Origin: Fistulifera solaris
Taxonomy: Eukaryota; Bacillariophyta; Bacillariophyceae; Naviculales; Stauroneidaceae
Direction of reading: 5' to 3'
DNA: 64,000 bases
Assembly: GCA_030295235.1 (NCBI GenBank)
Contig: AP026137.1
Coordinates: 62,001 to 126,000 of the forward strand
Shown: in pieces, positions 22,100 through 34,186 of the stretch
How the letters are laid out: the number at the start of each line of letters is the position of its first letter
Numbering within the stretch: the first letter of the stretch is position 1
Position numbers and translations under genes: made by a program
Notes under the pieces: model-generated
The model's database searches: none
Told to the model about the DNA's origin: nothing
The model's input: only the letters and a program-made list of their open reading frames with translations

Positions 22100-23652
22100 T
22101 CAAGGAGGCACTTCCTCTAGATTCGTACCATCTACTAATTCCCAAAGGACGTCCGTATGTTGAGACAACAGCAGACCCGTATACTGGAAAGATGCGGAAG
22201 CCTTCTCCAATGCCACCGCGAAGAGCACTGGTCGCAATTCTACCGACTCCTCCGTCAGCGACAAAGATCCATTGAAAAAATTATTCAATGCATAAAGCTG
22301 ATCGATACTGGTCTCATTGGTGAACTTCTTGCCGTCCCTTTTTATAACTGTGACGTTTCGGTTGCAAGAAAGCAAGCGTTCCAGTGCCAGATAGAAATCT
22401 TGGCATGTTTTTTTGTATTCATTGTCATCCAATGTGATTGTACGTAGCTGTTGGTGCTCCCCAATGGCATGATAGAGAGATTCCCAGTGGGGTGCATGCT
22501 GGAACCGCTGGTCAAAGCCGTACATTTTCAAATACCTCAAATTTGGATTGCTCTTTATAGCACCAGTCAACGCTTGTACACACGATTCCATGTCATGTAC
22601 CCTCTCGTAACTCCGTATAGAAATGCCCAATCTTACAAAATGGCCCAGCTGTGCCACTCGATCGAAAAATGCGATCAACCAGTCACTCAGGTCGTCCTCT
22701 TCTTGCGAATAAAACCATATACTCAAGTCGTTTGTCACAATAGTCAGCGCTTCGAAATCGTTTGGCTGGATGTGACTGTCTATGACCCCGTAACTGAGTG
22801 CATTTACCTTGGCGGAGAATGGAAGAAGGACACTGTCTGAGTCGAGACCGTAAATTCTAAGTTTATCGATGATCCAGTCAAGTTGCGTCAACCGTTCAAA
22901 ATTGACGCGATTCATTCGAGTGTCATGATAAAAGCCCCTCCAATTTCCAGCGAACCAAAGGAAGATCGTCGTTCTTCCAAACTATTAAAAAACTCTGTGC
23001 CGTCCTCATCCTTGTTTCCCCTGTTACCCAAATCGCCATGATCCCCAAAAATAATTTCCAAATTCAAAGGGAAAGTTCGTGTCGCCAAAATCTTGGCCTG
23101 TTCGAGACTCCAGCTTCCTACTCGGAGCTGTAGTTGGCGTGTCGGATTCGATTCCAAGATACGAATCAGTTGCTGTGGTCGAAAGGCGGCAAAATCAAAA
23201 TTTCCACGCACTTCTCCAGCGCACAATCCGTGTTGAAAGACGTCTTGAACGTACAGCGCAGCGCCTTCTTCGTCATCTTGGAGAGACCAGAAAAAAGTGG
23301 CCGTCTCGGCGATGGCTTCGTCCGTCTTGCCACAAATTGCACCGTACAAGTTGTATCCATTGCCGAGGACGATGGTAAAGTAAAGGCTGCGTTGTTTCAT
23401 TTGAGGACGATAGTACGAGCAAGGGAATACACAAAGGAACGTTTCATTGTTACGCCAAATGACAGTTTGCATATTCCAAAGCCTCCATTCAAATTCATCG
23501 AGACGGTTTGGCTCTCGAGAGTATTGAAAGATTTCCATTTCACCATAACCGAGCAAATTTTCTCGGAGTTCCTTTTGCGAAAGAGAAAGTTGATCTTCCG
23601 GAATGAGCTCTAAGAGACGCTCTTTGTTGTGATGAGTCTGATTTTGCGTCAT
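22100..23652 (-). CDS. LRR-like family protein, one frame change
   Basis: Start ATG at 23652 (MTQNQTHHNKERLLELIPED). M1 is followed by YSREPNRLDEFEW and IWRNNETFLC, M3 GKTDEAIAETATFFWSL, M4 LIRILESNPTRQ and QAKILATRTFPL, M5 DGTEFFNSLEERRSSFGSL. The two frames meet at 22912-22915 as an ATGA overlap just before M6, so one base would restore about 500 codons. M6 is VLLPFSAKVNALSY, M7 VAQLGHFVRL, M8 RLLSCNRNVTVIKRDGKKFT and YALNNFFNGS, M9 TGLLLSQHTDVLWEL. The end (NLEEVPP) lacks the basic tail. The Harbinger element at 23702-24972 begins only 50 bp upstream of the start, so expression may be affected (inference). Confidence 0.8.
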
Positions 23653-23701
23653 GTGGATTAATTCACTTTTTCAAATCAGCGCTCTATCAATCTCTCATTT
23701 A

Positions 23702-24972
23702 GGCCCGTTCTTATCACCGCAAAAAAGTTGCACTTTTGCACATATTTTTAGTGATAACCCGGAATTGCGCGCCCGCCGGCCAATTTTTGCTGTGCACCGG
23801 CTCGATTTTATGTGCAAACCTCCGTAATTATTTCGAATTATGCACAGCTTGCACATCGTTGGGAGTCTTGCACACGGACAATTTTTGATCGTTCACGAAT
23901 AGTCTTCTAACAGAAAAACAACGCCGAAAATTTCGTCCCTATTTCCATGTCGGCTTGCTCTCTTATTTATTAACCACCGCGCGTTCTTTTGATCGATCCT
24001 TGCTCGGACAAACATGGAACCCGACACCGAAGTTGCCGCTGCCATTGCAATGCCGTCAGTTGTGGAATAATGGCGGAAAGACTTGCTAAAATGCCGTCAG
24101 TTGTGGAATAATGGCGGAAAGACTTGCTAAATGCCCAGAGATAGCGTTAAACTTTTCTGCTGCCTCTTCAATTTCAGCTGGTGTTGTTGGAAAGTGAAGT
24201 TTGAGAGAATCACATTCGACAATAGCACGCATGACTTTATGAATCAATCGATAAAACGATTGCATACTTAGACCCATCTGGTCGGTGACGTCAATGTACG
24301 AGGCACCTGCCAGCCAGCGTAAAAGCATATGTAGCTGAACAGCAACAGGAATCGGCTGTGTACCCTCTATTCCGGAGGAGTAGTGGATGGGAAGGTGAGG
24401 TGATATAAGGTCGACAAGCAACATAAAAGATCGTTGCTGCATCCTATTCTTCCTCGAAAATTGTTTTTCCGACTGTCTCATCAGCCGCTCCGAGTACTCG
24501 TCCCAGTCCATCCGCTTGTACACAACCTTTGACTCCCTGGTTGTAAGGACAATACCGCCGGCGATCATCATTTTCTGAAGGCGATGTTTGCGAACAAAAT
24601 ACTTGCGCAAGACGCGCTCCTCTAATTCTTCGTGGACTCGACTTGTGGGAGTCTTTTCCAGCAGCTTGAGCGTCTTGGTAGTGGAAAGCTTCATGTTTCC
24701 TGGGAACTAAAGTGAATTCGATACAAAAAGGAACGAAAAGACATAAACGCAAATGGATCGGCAGTTGCGATGAGAAATGAAAAGGGGGGAGACATTAAAA
24801 CGGCACTTGCTATTTAAGAATTTGTCTGTCTGATGTGACATTCAAAAAATGTGCAAGTGCGCAACTCCTGTGCACTGATAAGAAGGGTTCCGTTCTGGAC
24901 CTTGCTTTTTAAATGACTGGCCGGCGCGCGGTGTGCACATGTGTTGCACATGTGCGGTGATAAGAACGGGCC
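23702..24972 (-). mobile_element. PIF/Harbinger-type DNA transposon, non-autonomous
   Basis: Perfect 20-bp terminal inverted repeats (GGCCCGTTCTTATCACCGCA at 23702-23721 and its complement at 24953-24972). TTA direct repeats flank both ends (23699-23701 and 24973-24975), the PIF/Harbinger target preference. Subterminal GC-rich inverted blocks (GCCGGCC type) occur near 23776 and 24920. Inside lies a truncated Harbinger-like N-terminal frame at 24086-24694. No DDE catalytic core is present, so movement would need a helper transposase. A 41-bp tandem duplication (about 24050-24131) sits at the truncation edge. The perfect TIRs and intact TSD suggest a fairly recent insertion. Confidence 0.88.
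24086..24694 (-). pseudogene. Harbinger transposase N-terminal part (about 200 aa)
   Basis: Start Met at 24694. A basic N-terminus precedes the helical region of PIF/Harbinger DDE_Tnp_4-type proteins: QLHMLLRWLAGASYIDVTDQ, then MGLSMQSFYRLIHKVMRAI, then KFNAISG. In this family KFNAISG is normally followed within a few residues by a GxIDG-type motif holding the first catalytic Asp. Here the sequence instead runs into an unrelated 20-residue end and stops, so the catalytic domain is missing. The break coincides with the 41-bp tandem duplication. It may keep DNA-binding ability only (inference). Confidence 0.75.
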
Positions 24973-25019
24973 TTAGATTCATACGTTGCAAGATGTATAT
25001 CTATCTATTTATCTATCTA

Positions 25020-25334
<315 letters not shown>

Positions 25335-25705
25335 AATATATAATATAGCACGGAATGCTTGCTGTACTAATTGTGAACGAAAGGCGACGAACAAAATAAG
25401 CAATTATATTCGCGGGTCTTTACCAAGCAGAGAGTCACGAACGTACGGGTCACGACTGTGGTGCACGACTGTGGTGCACTATAGCAGCGGACAATAATTA
25501 TAATGTATCTTTGCAAATGACAATAAGGAGCGCCGGAGGCACGCGAGTAGACTATCTCGACGACTCTTGTGTGAGTTTGGCAGCATTATTAATAAAACGC
25601 GTCGTCATAAAGGACATCATTACTATCTATTTCACGTTCATTGATACTATCACCGACCACAAGGAGCAACGAACCGACGTGCGCAGCTGACATCACTATT
25701 GGGAC
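25335..25705. other. 3' flank of a family gene; duplicated block
   Basis: 25520-25705 recurs at 14765-14990, and its beginning (GGAGC..GGAG.CACGCGA) also recurs at 22053-22080 downstream of the copy at 22100-23652. No gene is seen at 25335-25520; TGGTGCACGACTGTGGTGCA at about 25459 is a short direct repeat. Confidence 0.5.
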
Positions 25706-27235
25706 TTAGTTTCTTCTTTTCAACGGCGTCGGATTGATGATGGAACGAGGATCATGAGGCGACAATGCGTCATCCTCACTACCATTCACAAGCTCACACA
25801 ATACATCCGCGTGATCCGACAAGAGCAATGCCGTGCGCTGAAAATTCGCGGTAGCACTTTCCATCAGGATTGTTCCCGTCAATCTCGATCGGCAGGTACT
25901 ACACCCATGTTGGACCAATAAGTCCTTGGATCCGTGATAAAACCGATTCAGCGTATAGATCTGATCAATGGTCGTTCCATCGGTCACTCGTTCATCCCAA
26001 CGATTTACGACCGTCAACTTGCGGTTACGGAACAACAACCGCTTCAATGCAGCGAAATGTATTACCTTCATTTCCTCGCTATTCAAGCGAAAAGTCCTCA
26101 GATTCGGGTGTCCTTCCATAACCCGAAACAGAAGTATCAAGTAGGGAGTGTAATCCAGAGGATACCGATTCTCCGACAAATCCAAAGACACCAAATTTGG
26201 GTTATTCTTCAGGACACGAACAATGGCTGCGGCGATCCACCCCACTTGCGTGTAATCTACTTTATGCCAAAGATCAATTGCGAGACGCAAGTGCTCAAAA
26301 TGACCCAATTGAGCCACACGATCAAGAAAGGTGACGATCGAATCGGACCAGTTTTCTGTGCTGGTAATGTGAATCGACAAGGTCAACTCTTTGGCAACGA
26401 TAGGAAGTGTCTCAAAGTGTGTCTTTTCGATTTCATAATCGTCGATCCGGTAGTTGAGACAATGCACCTGAGCCCGGAACGGAAGAAGGGGATCGGGACG
26501 AAACATGTAAAGCTCGAGTTTCTCCACAGCATGCTCCAGTTGTAAAAGTCGCACATAATTTTCATTTGTGAAAGAGTTGCGGCGATTGAAATGCAGACAC
26601 AAACTTTCAAAGGACGAGGTTCGTTGTTGGAGTGCATCGACAAAGGCCGTCCCACCGTCCGTAAACGAAAATCCGCCGTAATTGGTGCTAGGTGTATAGA
26701 GTTGGATTTTGAGAGGACCCGGCCGTGTTGCTAGTCGGATGGATTGTTCGACCGTCCATGTTTGGTATCTAAATTCCCAAACGCATTGCGGATTTGCATC
26801 CAAGAAACGATTCAGTTGATCCTCTCGAACGGAATCCAAGTCAAAATCAAAACTCCACAAATCGGGTTCGGAATGCTGCAGCGACAAAACAAACGTCGCC
26901 GTTTCCGCCATGGCCGTCTCATTCAATCCCACAATGGCTAAAAATCGGGTGCCGTGACGATAGGATTGTGTTATCTCCCAACTTGTGGAGGGTAGGTTGA
27001 TCGATCTCGGATAAAACAGCTCAACAACGATGATTGTCTGATTGTCACGCCAAATACAGAATTTCGTACGATCACAACTCAACAGCTCCTGCAGATGAGT
27101 CGGTTCTTGAACGAATCGATAGATTGGCAGATGATTACCTTCCTCCGAGGAGGATTCCTCGTTTGTTAACAACGACAGTAATGCGTTTTGCTCCGAGGAA
27201 AGCTGTTGCTGCGGAATGAGTTGCAAAAACTCCAT
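25706..27235 (-). CDS. Intact LRR-like family protein (509 aa)
   Basis: Second unbroken copy. It starts directly with M1 (MEFLQLIPQQQLSSEQNAL), then M2 (FVQEPTHLQELL, IWRDNQTIIVVE), M3 (VGLNETAMAETATFVLSL), M4 (LNRFLDANPQCV, QSIRLATRPGPL), M5 (DGGTAFVDALQQRTSSFESL), M6 (LLPFRAQVHCLNY, HFETLPIVAKELTL), M7 (VAQLGHFEHLRL, AIVRVLKNNPNLVSLDLSEN), M8 (LLFRNRKLTVVNRWDERVTD, YTLNRFYHGS) and M9 (TALLLSDHADVLCELVNG). The M10 tail is reduced to PLKRRN. No signal peptide, TM segment or catalytic motif is seen. It is divergent from the upstream copy of the same 690-bp intergenic region (27930-29531), which reads the other way. Confidence 0.88.
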   Translation of the reverse strand: MEFLQLIPQQQLSSEQNALLSLLTNEESSSEEGNHLPIYRFVQEPTHLQELLSCDRTKFCIWRDNQTIIVVELFYPRSINLPSTSWEITQSYRHGTRFLAIVGLNETAMAETATFVLSLQHSEPDLWSFDFDLDSVREDQLNRFLDANPQCVWEFRYQTWTVEQSIRLATRPGPLKIQLYTPSTNYGGFSFTDGGTAFVDALQQRTSSFESLCLHFNRRNSFTNENYVRLLQLEHAVEKLELYMFRPDPLLPFRAQVHCLNYRIDDYEIEKTHFETLPIVAKELTLSIHITSTENWSDSIVTFLDRVAQLGHFEHLRLAIDLWHKVDYTQVGWIAAAIVRVLKNNPNLVSLDLSENRYPLDYTPYLILLFRVMEGHPNLRTFRLNSEEMKVIHFAALKRLLFRNRKLTVVNRWDERVTDGTTIDQIYTLNRFYHGSKDLLVQHGCSTCRSRLTGTILMESATANFQRTALLLSDHADVLCELVNGSEDDALSPHDPRSIINPTPLKRRN

Positions 27236-27929
27236 TTCGAGATTTAACGAGGAGTTTCGTCAATTAAACTAATTAGATGAAAGGCAGCTCCGACTTATTG
27301 TCCTGATTAATGAAAAGAATGACAACTGACAACAATAATAAAGCAAAACGCAGCTTTTTTGGTGTTTGTCGTTATAAACCTACGGGTTATGTAAATTCAG
27401 GGTTTTACTATGGCCCAGATTGTAGTTCCGAAACGACTGAAGTGAGTCATGAATTGGATCTTCTGAATTTTATTGTCATGTTGCCGAAGCTCTTTAAAAA
27501 TTAAGGACGTATAAAATTTAAAATGAATATATCTTCGTAAAACAGATCCGCAAATTTCAGTTTAGCTTACAGTATTATTTGCAATGCACGATGCGAGTAG
27601 GTCTATTCTTTGCACATCAATTATTGATTATTGCGGATCTTCCTCGTTCCATTTGACTATTCTCTAAAGTGTAATCCGTTTTTGGCATGACTGGATGTTC
27701 AGTCACGAGTGCAGTACTGTATTTGACACATATCTCCAACCTTATACCAGGTGTGATGAAGTTTATACGGAGTAGCTTATTTGCAGCGAGGACCGCGAAA
27801 AGAAAAGCATGCGAGAGAAAACTGCCGCTGTTACGCGATTAAGTTTTCGACCACTTTATTACTTTTGTATACCTTTATTGTTCATTGAAAGAGACTAATT
27901 TCGACCATTGAAGAAATATTTTAGCTGAA
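27236..27929. promoter_or_regulatory. Divergent intergenic region with two palindromic motifs
   Basis: This 690-bp spacer separates the start codons of a minus-strand gene (27235) and a plus-strand copy (27930). It has one palindromic motif for each side: AACGACTGAAGTGAGTCATG at 27432-27451, about 200 bp from the left gene, and CATGACTGGATGTTCAGTCA at 27686-27705, about 225 bp from the right gene. TACGGAGTA occurs at 27766-27774. A bidirectional promoter is the simplest reading (inference). Confidence 0.5.
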
Positions 27930-29531
27930 ATGCAGGAGCATCAAGTAATCGAGGAGCAGGAAAGGCTGATAGTTCCCATTTTTCATGAGGAACTTTCTGA
28001 AAGGCAAAAGAGCTCGCTTCAAAATTGTTGGGACAAAACAATTTTCCTATCCACACCTTTACTCGAGAGCCGATAAGTTTAGATGAAATACAATGGAGAG
28101 AATACTGTGATCCGGAAAATATGGAGATAACTATTTGGCGTGAGAATGAAACATTTGTTTATGTTACCGATGGTTATCGAGGAGCTTGCTCCGTCGCGAG
28201 ACGAACATTTGCCTTCTCGATCTGCGTAGATTTCTTTCAATTGGACTTTATGATTTTGGGTGAGACGGACTCTGCTATTTTAGAGACTGCGACATTTTTC
28301 TGCTCGCTCAGGCTGCCGGAAGATGAGCGAACATCTTTGCAGTTCAACAAGTGGTTGTGGGATTATAAACAAAATTTTCCATTCATAATTGATTTTGCTT
28401 CGCTCAGAGACGATCAGCTGATTCGCATATTAGAATCTAACCCAACGCGGCAACTGGAACTCGGAATGAGCAGCTGGAGTCCGGAGCAGGCCAAGATTCT
28501 TGCTACGCGGTCGTTTCCCTTGAATTTGAAGTTCGGTAAAGCGCGTGAAGGCTGGATCGGTGTGGGTCCTAGAGATGACGGCACTGTGTTCATGAATTAT
28601 TTGGAGACGCGACATACACACTTTGGTTCCCTCACCGTTGGAGCCGATCGCTTCAACACGCTAGACATACGTCGTAATTTCCTCGAACGAATCATTAACC
28701 TGGAGGGCATGTTCGATAAGCTCACTATTGGGTTTCTGTGTAGGGAGAACGTTATTCTTCCGCTCTCCGCCAAGGCACATGCACTCGACTACCAAGTTCC
28801 TTCACGCTTCATTCAGCCAAGTGATTTTGACTCTTTGGACATACCGACCATGAAACTCAGCCTTACCTTCTACGGAAGGTCGGAGGAGTTACTAATTCCT
28901 TTCTGCAATCGAGTGGCTTAATTGGGTCACTTTCAAAGGTTGCAGGTATCAGTAGAATCTGATTATGGGCAAATAGAAGCAAGTTCGGCAGCTGCTATTC
29001 TGCAAGCACTCATTAGGGCAATCAGAGGCAACCCTCTATTAACTCAGTTGACTTTGAAAATGTACAGAATATTTTTCTCCCTTGGTTCCCACGTTGAGGA
29101 GCTATTTCAGGTCTTCGGAGAACACAAAAGACTACGCACCATTAGGCTGTATCCATTTCCTCCCGTGAGTGCTCATCGACGCGATAATGAATTCGAAGAA
29201 ATGAGAACATGTTACTATCCTATGCTGGAGCGATTACTTATCCAAAACCGCAATCTCGTCATATTGGGGCTCAACAATAAAAGGCTCACAAATGGAACCA
29301 CCATTGACGAAATATATGCGCAGAACTACATCTACACCCGATTCATAAAAATTCGCGGAAGAGCCTACATCTTCCACGACCGTCGCTGGTTGCGACGGCC
29401 TTGACAGAATGCGCTACTTCAGACTTTCCGTTACAAGGCGCCAATTGATGACGTTTCACATCGACATGCTATGCGAATTATTGAAAGACGTCAGTTTAAA
29501 TGATGATAACGATGCTGTTGCTGTAGGATAG
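27930..29531 (+). pseudogene. LRR-like family copy, one nonsense and about three frameshifts
   Basis: ATG at 27930 (MQEHQVIEEQERLIVPIF). A frame change near 28020 leads into NFPIHTFTREPISLDEI. M2 is IWRENETFVY, M3 LGETDSAILETATFFCSL, M4 LIRILESNPTRQ and QAKILATRSFPL, M5 DDGTVFMNYLETRHTHFGSL, M6 VILPLSAKAHALDY. In M7 the codon after RVA is TAA (28919-28921) where the family has Glu, then LGHFQRLQVS continues in frame. M8 is LLIQNRNLVILGLNNKRLTN. Further frame changes near 29350 and 29440 break M9 (PSLVATALTECA; FHIDMLCELL). No basic tail. Sister of 12978-14643. Confidence 0.8.
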
Positions 29532-29829
29532 GTGATCGACGAAACAGAAATACTCGCTTCTGATGCGTCTCATCAGGAAACCTATCACCCGAAACGAGAG
29601 AGAGCAGTAAGGTTTTATGAATGACTACCTTACTTACGTCGCATTCAATGGGCGGACGAGCAGCTTGATTAATGAGAAGAATTATTGCAATAAAAACTGC
29701 ACATAACAATAACTAGCCCGGCTAGTAACAATAATAGGAAGTTACTTCGGCAATCGTAATTCTGATCAGGTTTTATTTCGACATCAGAACTCATTGCCTC
29801 GTCAATCTCATACGGCCAACAAATTATCC

Positions 29830-31360
29830 ACGGTTTTGATCCTCAATCGTCCGACATGACCTGATTCGGCAACTCGATCCAACAACGCAACCAGTTATAC
29901 ATCCATACCCTCCAATTTATCGATTTCTATACTATTATCTTTCGCCACGATTGAGAGCTTGAAGACCTTCTGATTTCATTCGCGTCATGTTGACGGTGTA
30001 ACGCAGCGCTTTCATCTTGGTCACGAACGGAAGAAGGAACAGTTCTTCATCGTCGAAGATCGCCACCGATAATTTCCCAAAGACATTGGGCTGAAAAAGT
30101 CGTTGCAAGACCTCGGTGTCAACCAAAGGTGTGTCTTTCGGGTCATCATGCATCTCCAAGGCACGAAACACCGCTCTTATCAACAAGAAGTCATCCCTAT
30201 CTAGTCGAGCCTTTACTTCCCCAGAGAGGAAAAGTCAGTCGCAAATACAAGGATACGGCCGTTACGCCAAAACAACCGAGTGTTCCATCATCCCGTTTGA
30301 AGGGTCAAGATCCGTTGTGGATTCGCGTCCAGGATTTAAGCGAGCTGTAAAAAGTGCCCAAGCGTAGCGAGTCGATTCATCAGCATAACGAGAACATTTT
30401 CCCACTCGCTGATATTATCCAAATACACCCTCAAGTCAAGTTATTCGCGGCGATATCAAGGGAGTCGAGATCATCATGTTGAAGGTGCTGAGCGTCAAGG
30501 TGATAGCTAAGAGCACTCACTTGAGCCGAAAATGGGAGAAGAACAAATTCCTCGTCGACGCCTTCAATGGCAAGTCGATCAAACATATGAGGGAGCTTGA
30601 AAAGTCGCTTCATGTTGATGTGACTTAAAGAGATCACGTTTCTGCCTTTCGTCCGAAAATCAACAGCCAAGTTACCGAAACCAAGTTCTCGGTTTTGCAA
30701 TGCCTCAACAAACGCCGTTCCTCCATCACTAAAACGAAAGCAATCATCTCTTTCCACAACCGACGCGCCGAGTGTCAACTTCAAAGGATACGGCCTCGAT
30801 GCTAGAATGACCGATTGCTCGGCACTCCAAGTTCCCAATTTCATGTCACAGTGTCGCGTCGGATTTGCGTCTAATATTTGGGCAAGCTGTTCTGGCGAAA
30901 GAGCACCATGATCGAAAGTGTCGCTTTGCTCGTTAAATGTATTACCAATTTGAAGCGAAACGATATTATATGCATCCGATTGCTTCAAAGACCAGAAGAA
31001 GGTTGCCGTCTCGGCAATCGCAGCGTCAGACTTCCCGTAAATCATACCGAACGAAAGAATGTATTTGTTGCCACAATTGATAACAAAGCTGACGCTTTTC
31101 TCCCGAAAGGGTCTTCGCTCGTCATATTTACGAATGGTGCTAAACGAGAGATAAATAATCGTTTGATTGTCTCGCCAGATTGCCCTATCGTACTCGTTCT
31201 CCCAGTCAAAGTCATCTAAATGCGTCGGTTCTCGCAGCAATCGATACAGCGGTAAATCAATGTCAGGATTTCGACAAAATGCCCTTTGCTCGGGCGACAG
31301 TGCGTCTTGCGGAATGATTTGTAGCAAAGGCGTATCCTCATTCATCGTTTCTCGCTCCAT
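29830..31360 (-). pseudogene. Chimeric LRR-like pseudogene from two copies
   Basis: The 5' part (31360 to about 30350) is a clean N-terminus: MERETMNEDTPLLQIIP, LLREPTHLDDFDW, IWRDNQTIIY, YGKSDAAIAETATFFWSL, QLAQILDANPTR, QSVILASRPYPL, GGTAFVEALQNRELGFGNL, LLPFSAQVSALSY, then a stop after IAANNLT and a broken LATLGHF. At about 30345 the sequence jumps back to M4 of another copy (LA, stop, ILDANPQRI) and runs through a decayed M5-M7: VFGKLSVAIFDDEELFLLPF, then DRVAESGHVGRL. So M4-M7 occur twice in order and M8-M10 are missing. This is the mark of unequal recombination between paralogues followed by decay. Confidence 0.72.
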
Positions 31361-31994
31361 CTAAAGGCCGATTATTTGTGCCAGTAGAGCCCGCAGCAAG
31401 CCAGCAGGCAAACTCGTTCTTGTAAGGAAGAATCAAAATAGACAAGAATGCAGAGTTGAAGGGTAAGAGCGGAAAGTGAAAGACGAATCACATAAAGCGG
31501 CAGCAGCATTTATTGCGATCATTATATTTTTTTTGCGCATCGTCGCTCGTCGCCTCGGTATTTTTTGGGTGACGCAATATTTAGTGACTGAAACTGAGTT
31601 AAGTCGCGGAAAAAGTAATCTACACTTTCAGTATATAGTAAAAACTCGAAATTTAGAGACCCACAAAATAACATAGCTCCATCCACGTCGATGAATCATG
31701 CGCAATGTTATAATCTGCAACAATGCTAGTTTTCGATTTAATATTGTTAGAAAAGGTCAAATGTTTTGCTGGTGAATGGCTTCCATCCATTAGGGGACTC
31801 AAATCGAATGGGCCGTGTAGCATACGCCTACGCAGAGAGATCTGGCAATGAAGTTGGTGTTCGTCCAGAGCGGAGAAGGAATCCCGTCCACCTGACGTGC
31901 TACCCGGGTTCCACAAAAGTACAAAGACAGCTTATAACATTTAAAATGAAATATTTCAATATCAAACGAATCATCATATTGCGCCGTATCATGA
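31361..31994. other. Intergenic region
   Basis: No gene supported. A weak version of the upstream palindromic motif (TGACTGAAACTGAGTTAAGTC) lies at 31585-31605, about 225 bp upstream of the start at 31360. Confidence 0.35.
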
Positions 31995-33682
31995 TCAAAC
32001 ATCCAATCGAGCTCCTCTCTTCGCAGCTCGGGGAGGCTGCATTCGCATTTTACGTTTCCGGTGTTCCGATCCATCCGGCCCATTAGTAGCACCTAATGTT
32101 GTCGTTGCCTTTTGACTCACATCCTGAACCAACTCGCACAACGTGTCCGTGTGGTGCGAAAGCATCAGTGCATAGCGCTGAAAGTCTTTCACTTCGTTTC
32201 CTATCAACGCCAATGCCACCAATGATGGTCGCAAGGAGCAGCACTCCTTTTGAGCTCTTCGGAATCACAGTAAAAATGACTCAGTGCATAGAGTCTTTCG
32301 ATCTCGGGTACATTTAATTTACCTGATTCATCGACCACCTTGATCTTTCTATTTCGCGAAAGCAATTTCACCAGCCAGGAAAAATCAGGGTCTTCGGACG
32401 GGTAAGTATCCATAGCAAAGAAACGTATTCCTTGATGGCCCTCCAGTTCGTTGAATATATGCTTTAGATAAGGAATCCAGCCCAGACAACCATAAGTTCC
32501 GCATAAATCCAAATGATAAAGCTTCGAATTCGAGCGGAGGAAGGAGATAAGGGCGTCTACGACAGAAGACATCCTGTCAACGTCATACTGTTCAACAAAT
32601 CCTGCACTGATAAAATCAAGTGACAGTTGCAACTTCTCAATATGGCTCGCTTGCGCCAGTCGATTGAAAAAGGATATCAAAAACACATCCCAGTCTGGCA
32701 CACTGTCCAAGTAGATTCTCAACTCCAATTCTTTCGCCGCAATGGCAAGTACATCGAGATCGGCTCGTTGCCCATACCTCGCTTGCAGGTAGCAACTCAA
32801 GCGATTCACTTTTGTCGACAACGGAACTAGAGCACACTCGTCTTGCAAAAAGCCGATGCCGAGCTCGTCAATTGTCTGTCGTCCACTCGAAAGTTGCTCC
32901 AGGCCGGTGCGGTTAAAAGGCATTGTCTCCGCAATTTCCAGAGTTCCAAACGAGGACTGTCTTCTTTGTAATGCATCCACAAAGGACGATCCGCCGTCTT
33001 GGAAACGGAAAGAATTATTGCTTCTGCGAGACTTGCTTACCGATAATTTGATTGGATAGGGTCTTGTGGCAAGAACGATAGACTGCTCGGGGGTCCAGAC
33101 TCCTTCTTGGATACTGAATGATCTTGTCGGATTCGAATCCAATAGCTTGGCTAATTGCTCTACTGGAAGGATAGCAAAGTCAAAGGCAAGCTCACCGGTT
33201 GAATGATTATACACATTCAAATGAGATCGTTTCTCATCATCCAGCCTCAAAGACCAGAAAAAGGTGGCCGTCTCGGCAATTGCAGCGTCCGTTTTACATA
33301 TATCACACCTTGCACACAACTGCCGGCACCACCATGTGGAATGCCAAAACAAACGCTTCGTTCCAAAAATAATTCAAAAGGGGTTTCCGCTCGGGTTCTT
33401 CGCTCTTCGTCGTCAAAATGGTTCTCCAGACGAATATTGCGAGGATCCACAACGAGAGGAGGGGGAAACATCGAGGCAGAGAATCGTCCCATTCTCACGC
33501 CAGATACACAATCGGTATTCTTCGGATTTCTCCAGAATAATCTCTTTCAAATGCGTCGGTTCTTGCAACAATCGATACAGCGAAGAAATGTCGGTATCCG
33601 TGCATTGAAAGGCTCGTTGCTCGGGCGAAAGTTCGTCCCTCGGAATGAGTTCTAAGAACGGCGTTCTCTCCATCTCTTTCAA
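31995..33682 (-). pseudogene. LRR-like family copy, two to three frame breaks
   Basis: Start Met at 33682 (MKEMERTPFLELIPRDELSP). M2 is LLQEPTHLKEII and IWRENGTILCLD. A damaged, multi-frame stretch at about 33250-33430 precedes M3 (KTDAAIAETATFFWSL). From there to 32204 one frame holds M4 (LAKLLDSNPTRS, QSIVLATRPYPI), M5 (DGGSSFVDALQRRQSSFGTL), M6 (ALVPLSTKVNRLSC), M7 (LAQASHIEKLQL, LISFLRSNSKLYHLDLCG) and M8 (KLLSRNRKIKVVDE). The frame changes near 32230 into M9 (SLVALALIGNE, ALMLSHHTDTLCELVQ) and the classic tail KRKMRMQPPRAAKRGARL. Confidence 0.8.
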
Positions 33683-34186
33683 TAAAAAATGGAAGCGGTA
33701 CGTTCCTCTTTCGATGACACAAGCGTCCTAGGCGATGAGAATCGCACTATCGCGTTGCTTCTATGAAGGGAAAAAGGCGACTGGAAAGCGCAGCCGGCGA
33801 TTGTTGCTATATTCTGAGCGAAGCAACACGATACGGATGAGTTGGACGTCCGGAGCGGAAATGCGGTGCTTAATTTGCTCTACCAGTAAGCTTTAAGATA
33901 GAATGCAGAATTGTTTTGGAATGAAAGAATGCTTGTTGATTGCTTCTCATACCTTTCCCCTCTCCACAGTGTTTTATTTGCGCAAATGCTGCGTCGCGAC
34001 GACGCGATCTTTTTGTCGTTTATTCGTCGACCGAAACATCTTTCTGTCGCAGTGTAGTCTAGATCTGGTTTGCACCTTAGCTCTTCTTTTACGGAGTAAA
34101 AGATGAAAGACATAGACTAGACTAGGCTTTCCCTCGGATTCTCAAACGTATATAGGCTACTATAGCACGTTTCGGCGGAGAAGCAC
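33683..34186. other. Intergenic region
   Basis: No gene supported. TACGGAGTA occurs at 34090-34098. Confidence 0.35.

Noticed and set aside
22912-22915. Programmed frameshift at ATGA overlaps (also 58092-58095)
   Set aside because: Breaks occur at different places in different copies and no shared slippery site or downstream structure is seen; indels explain them better.
31653-32092. Short frames between two family copies as a gene
   Set aside because: They overlap the 3' flank of the copy ending at 31995 and show no domain.
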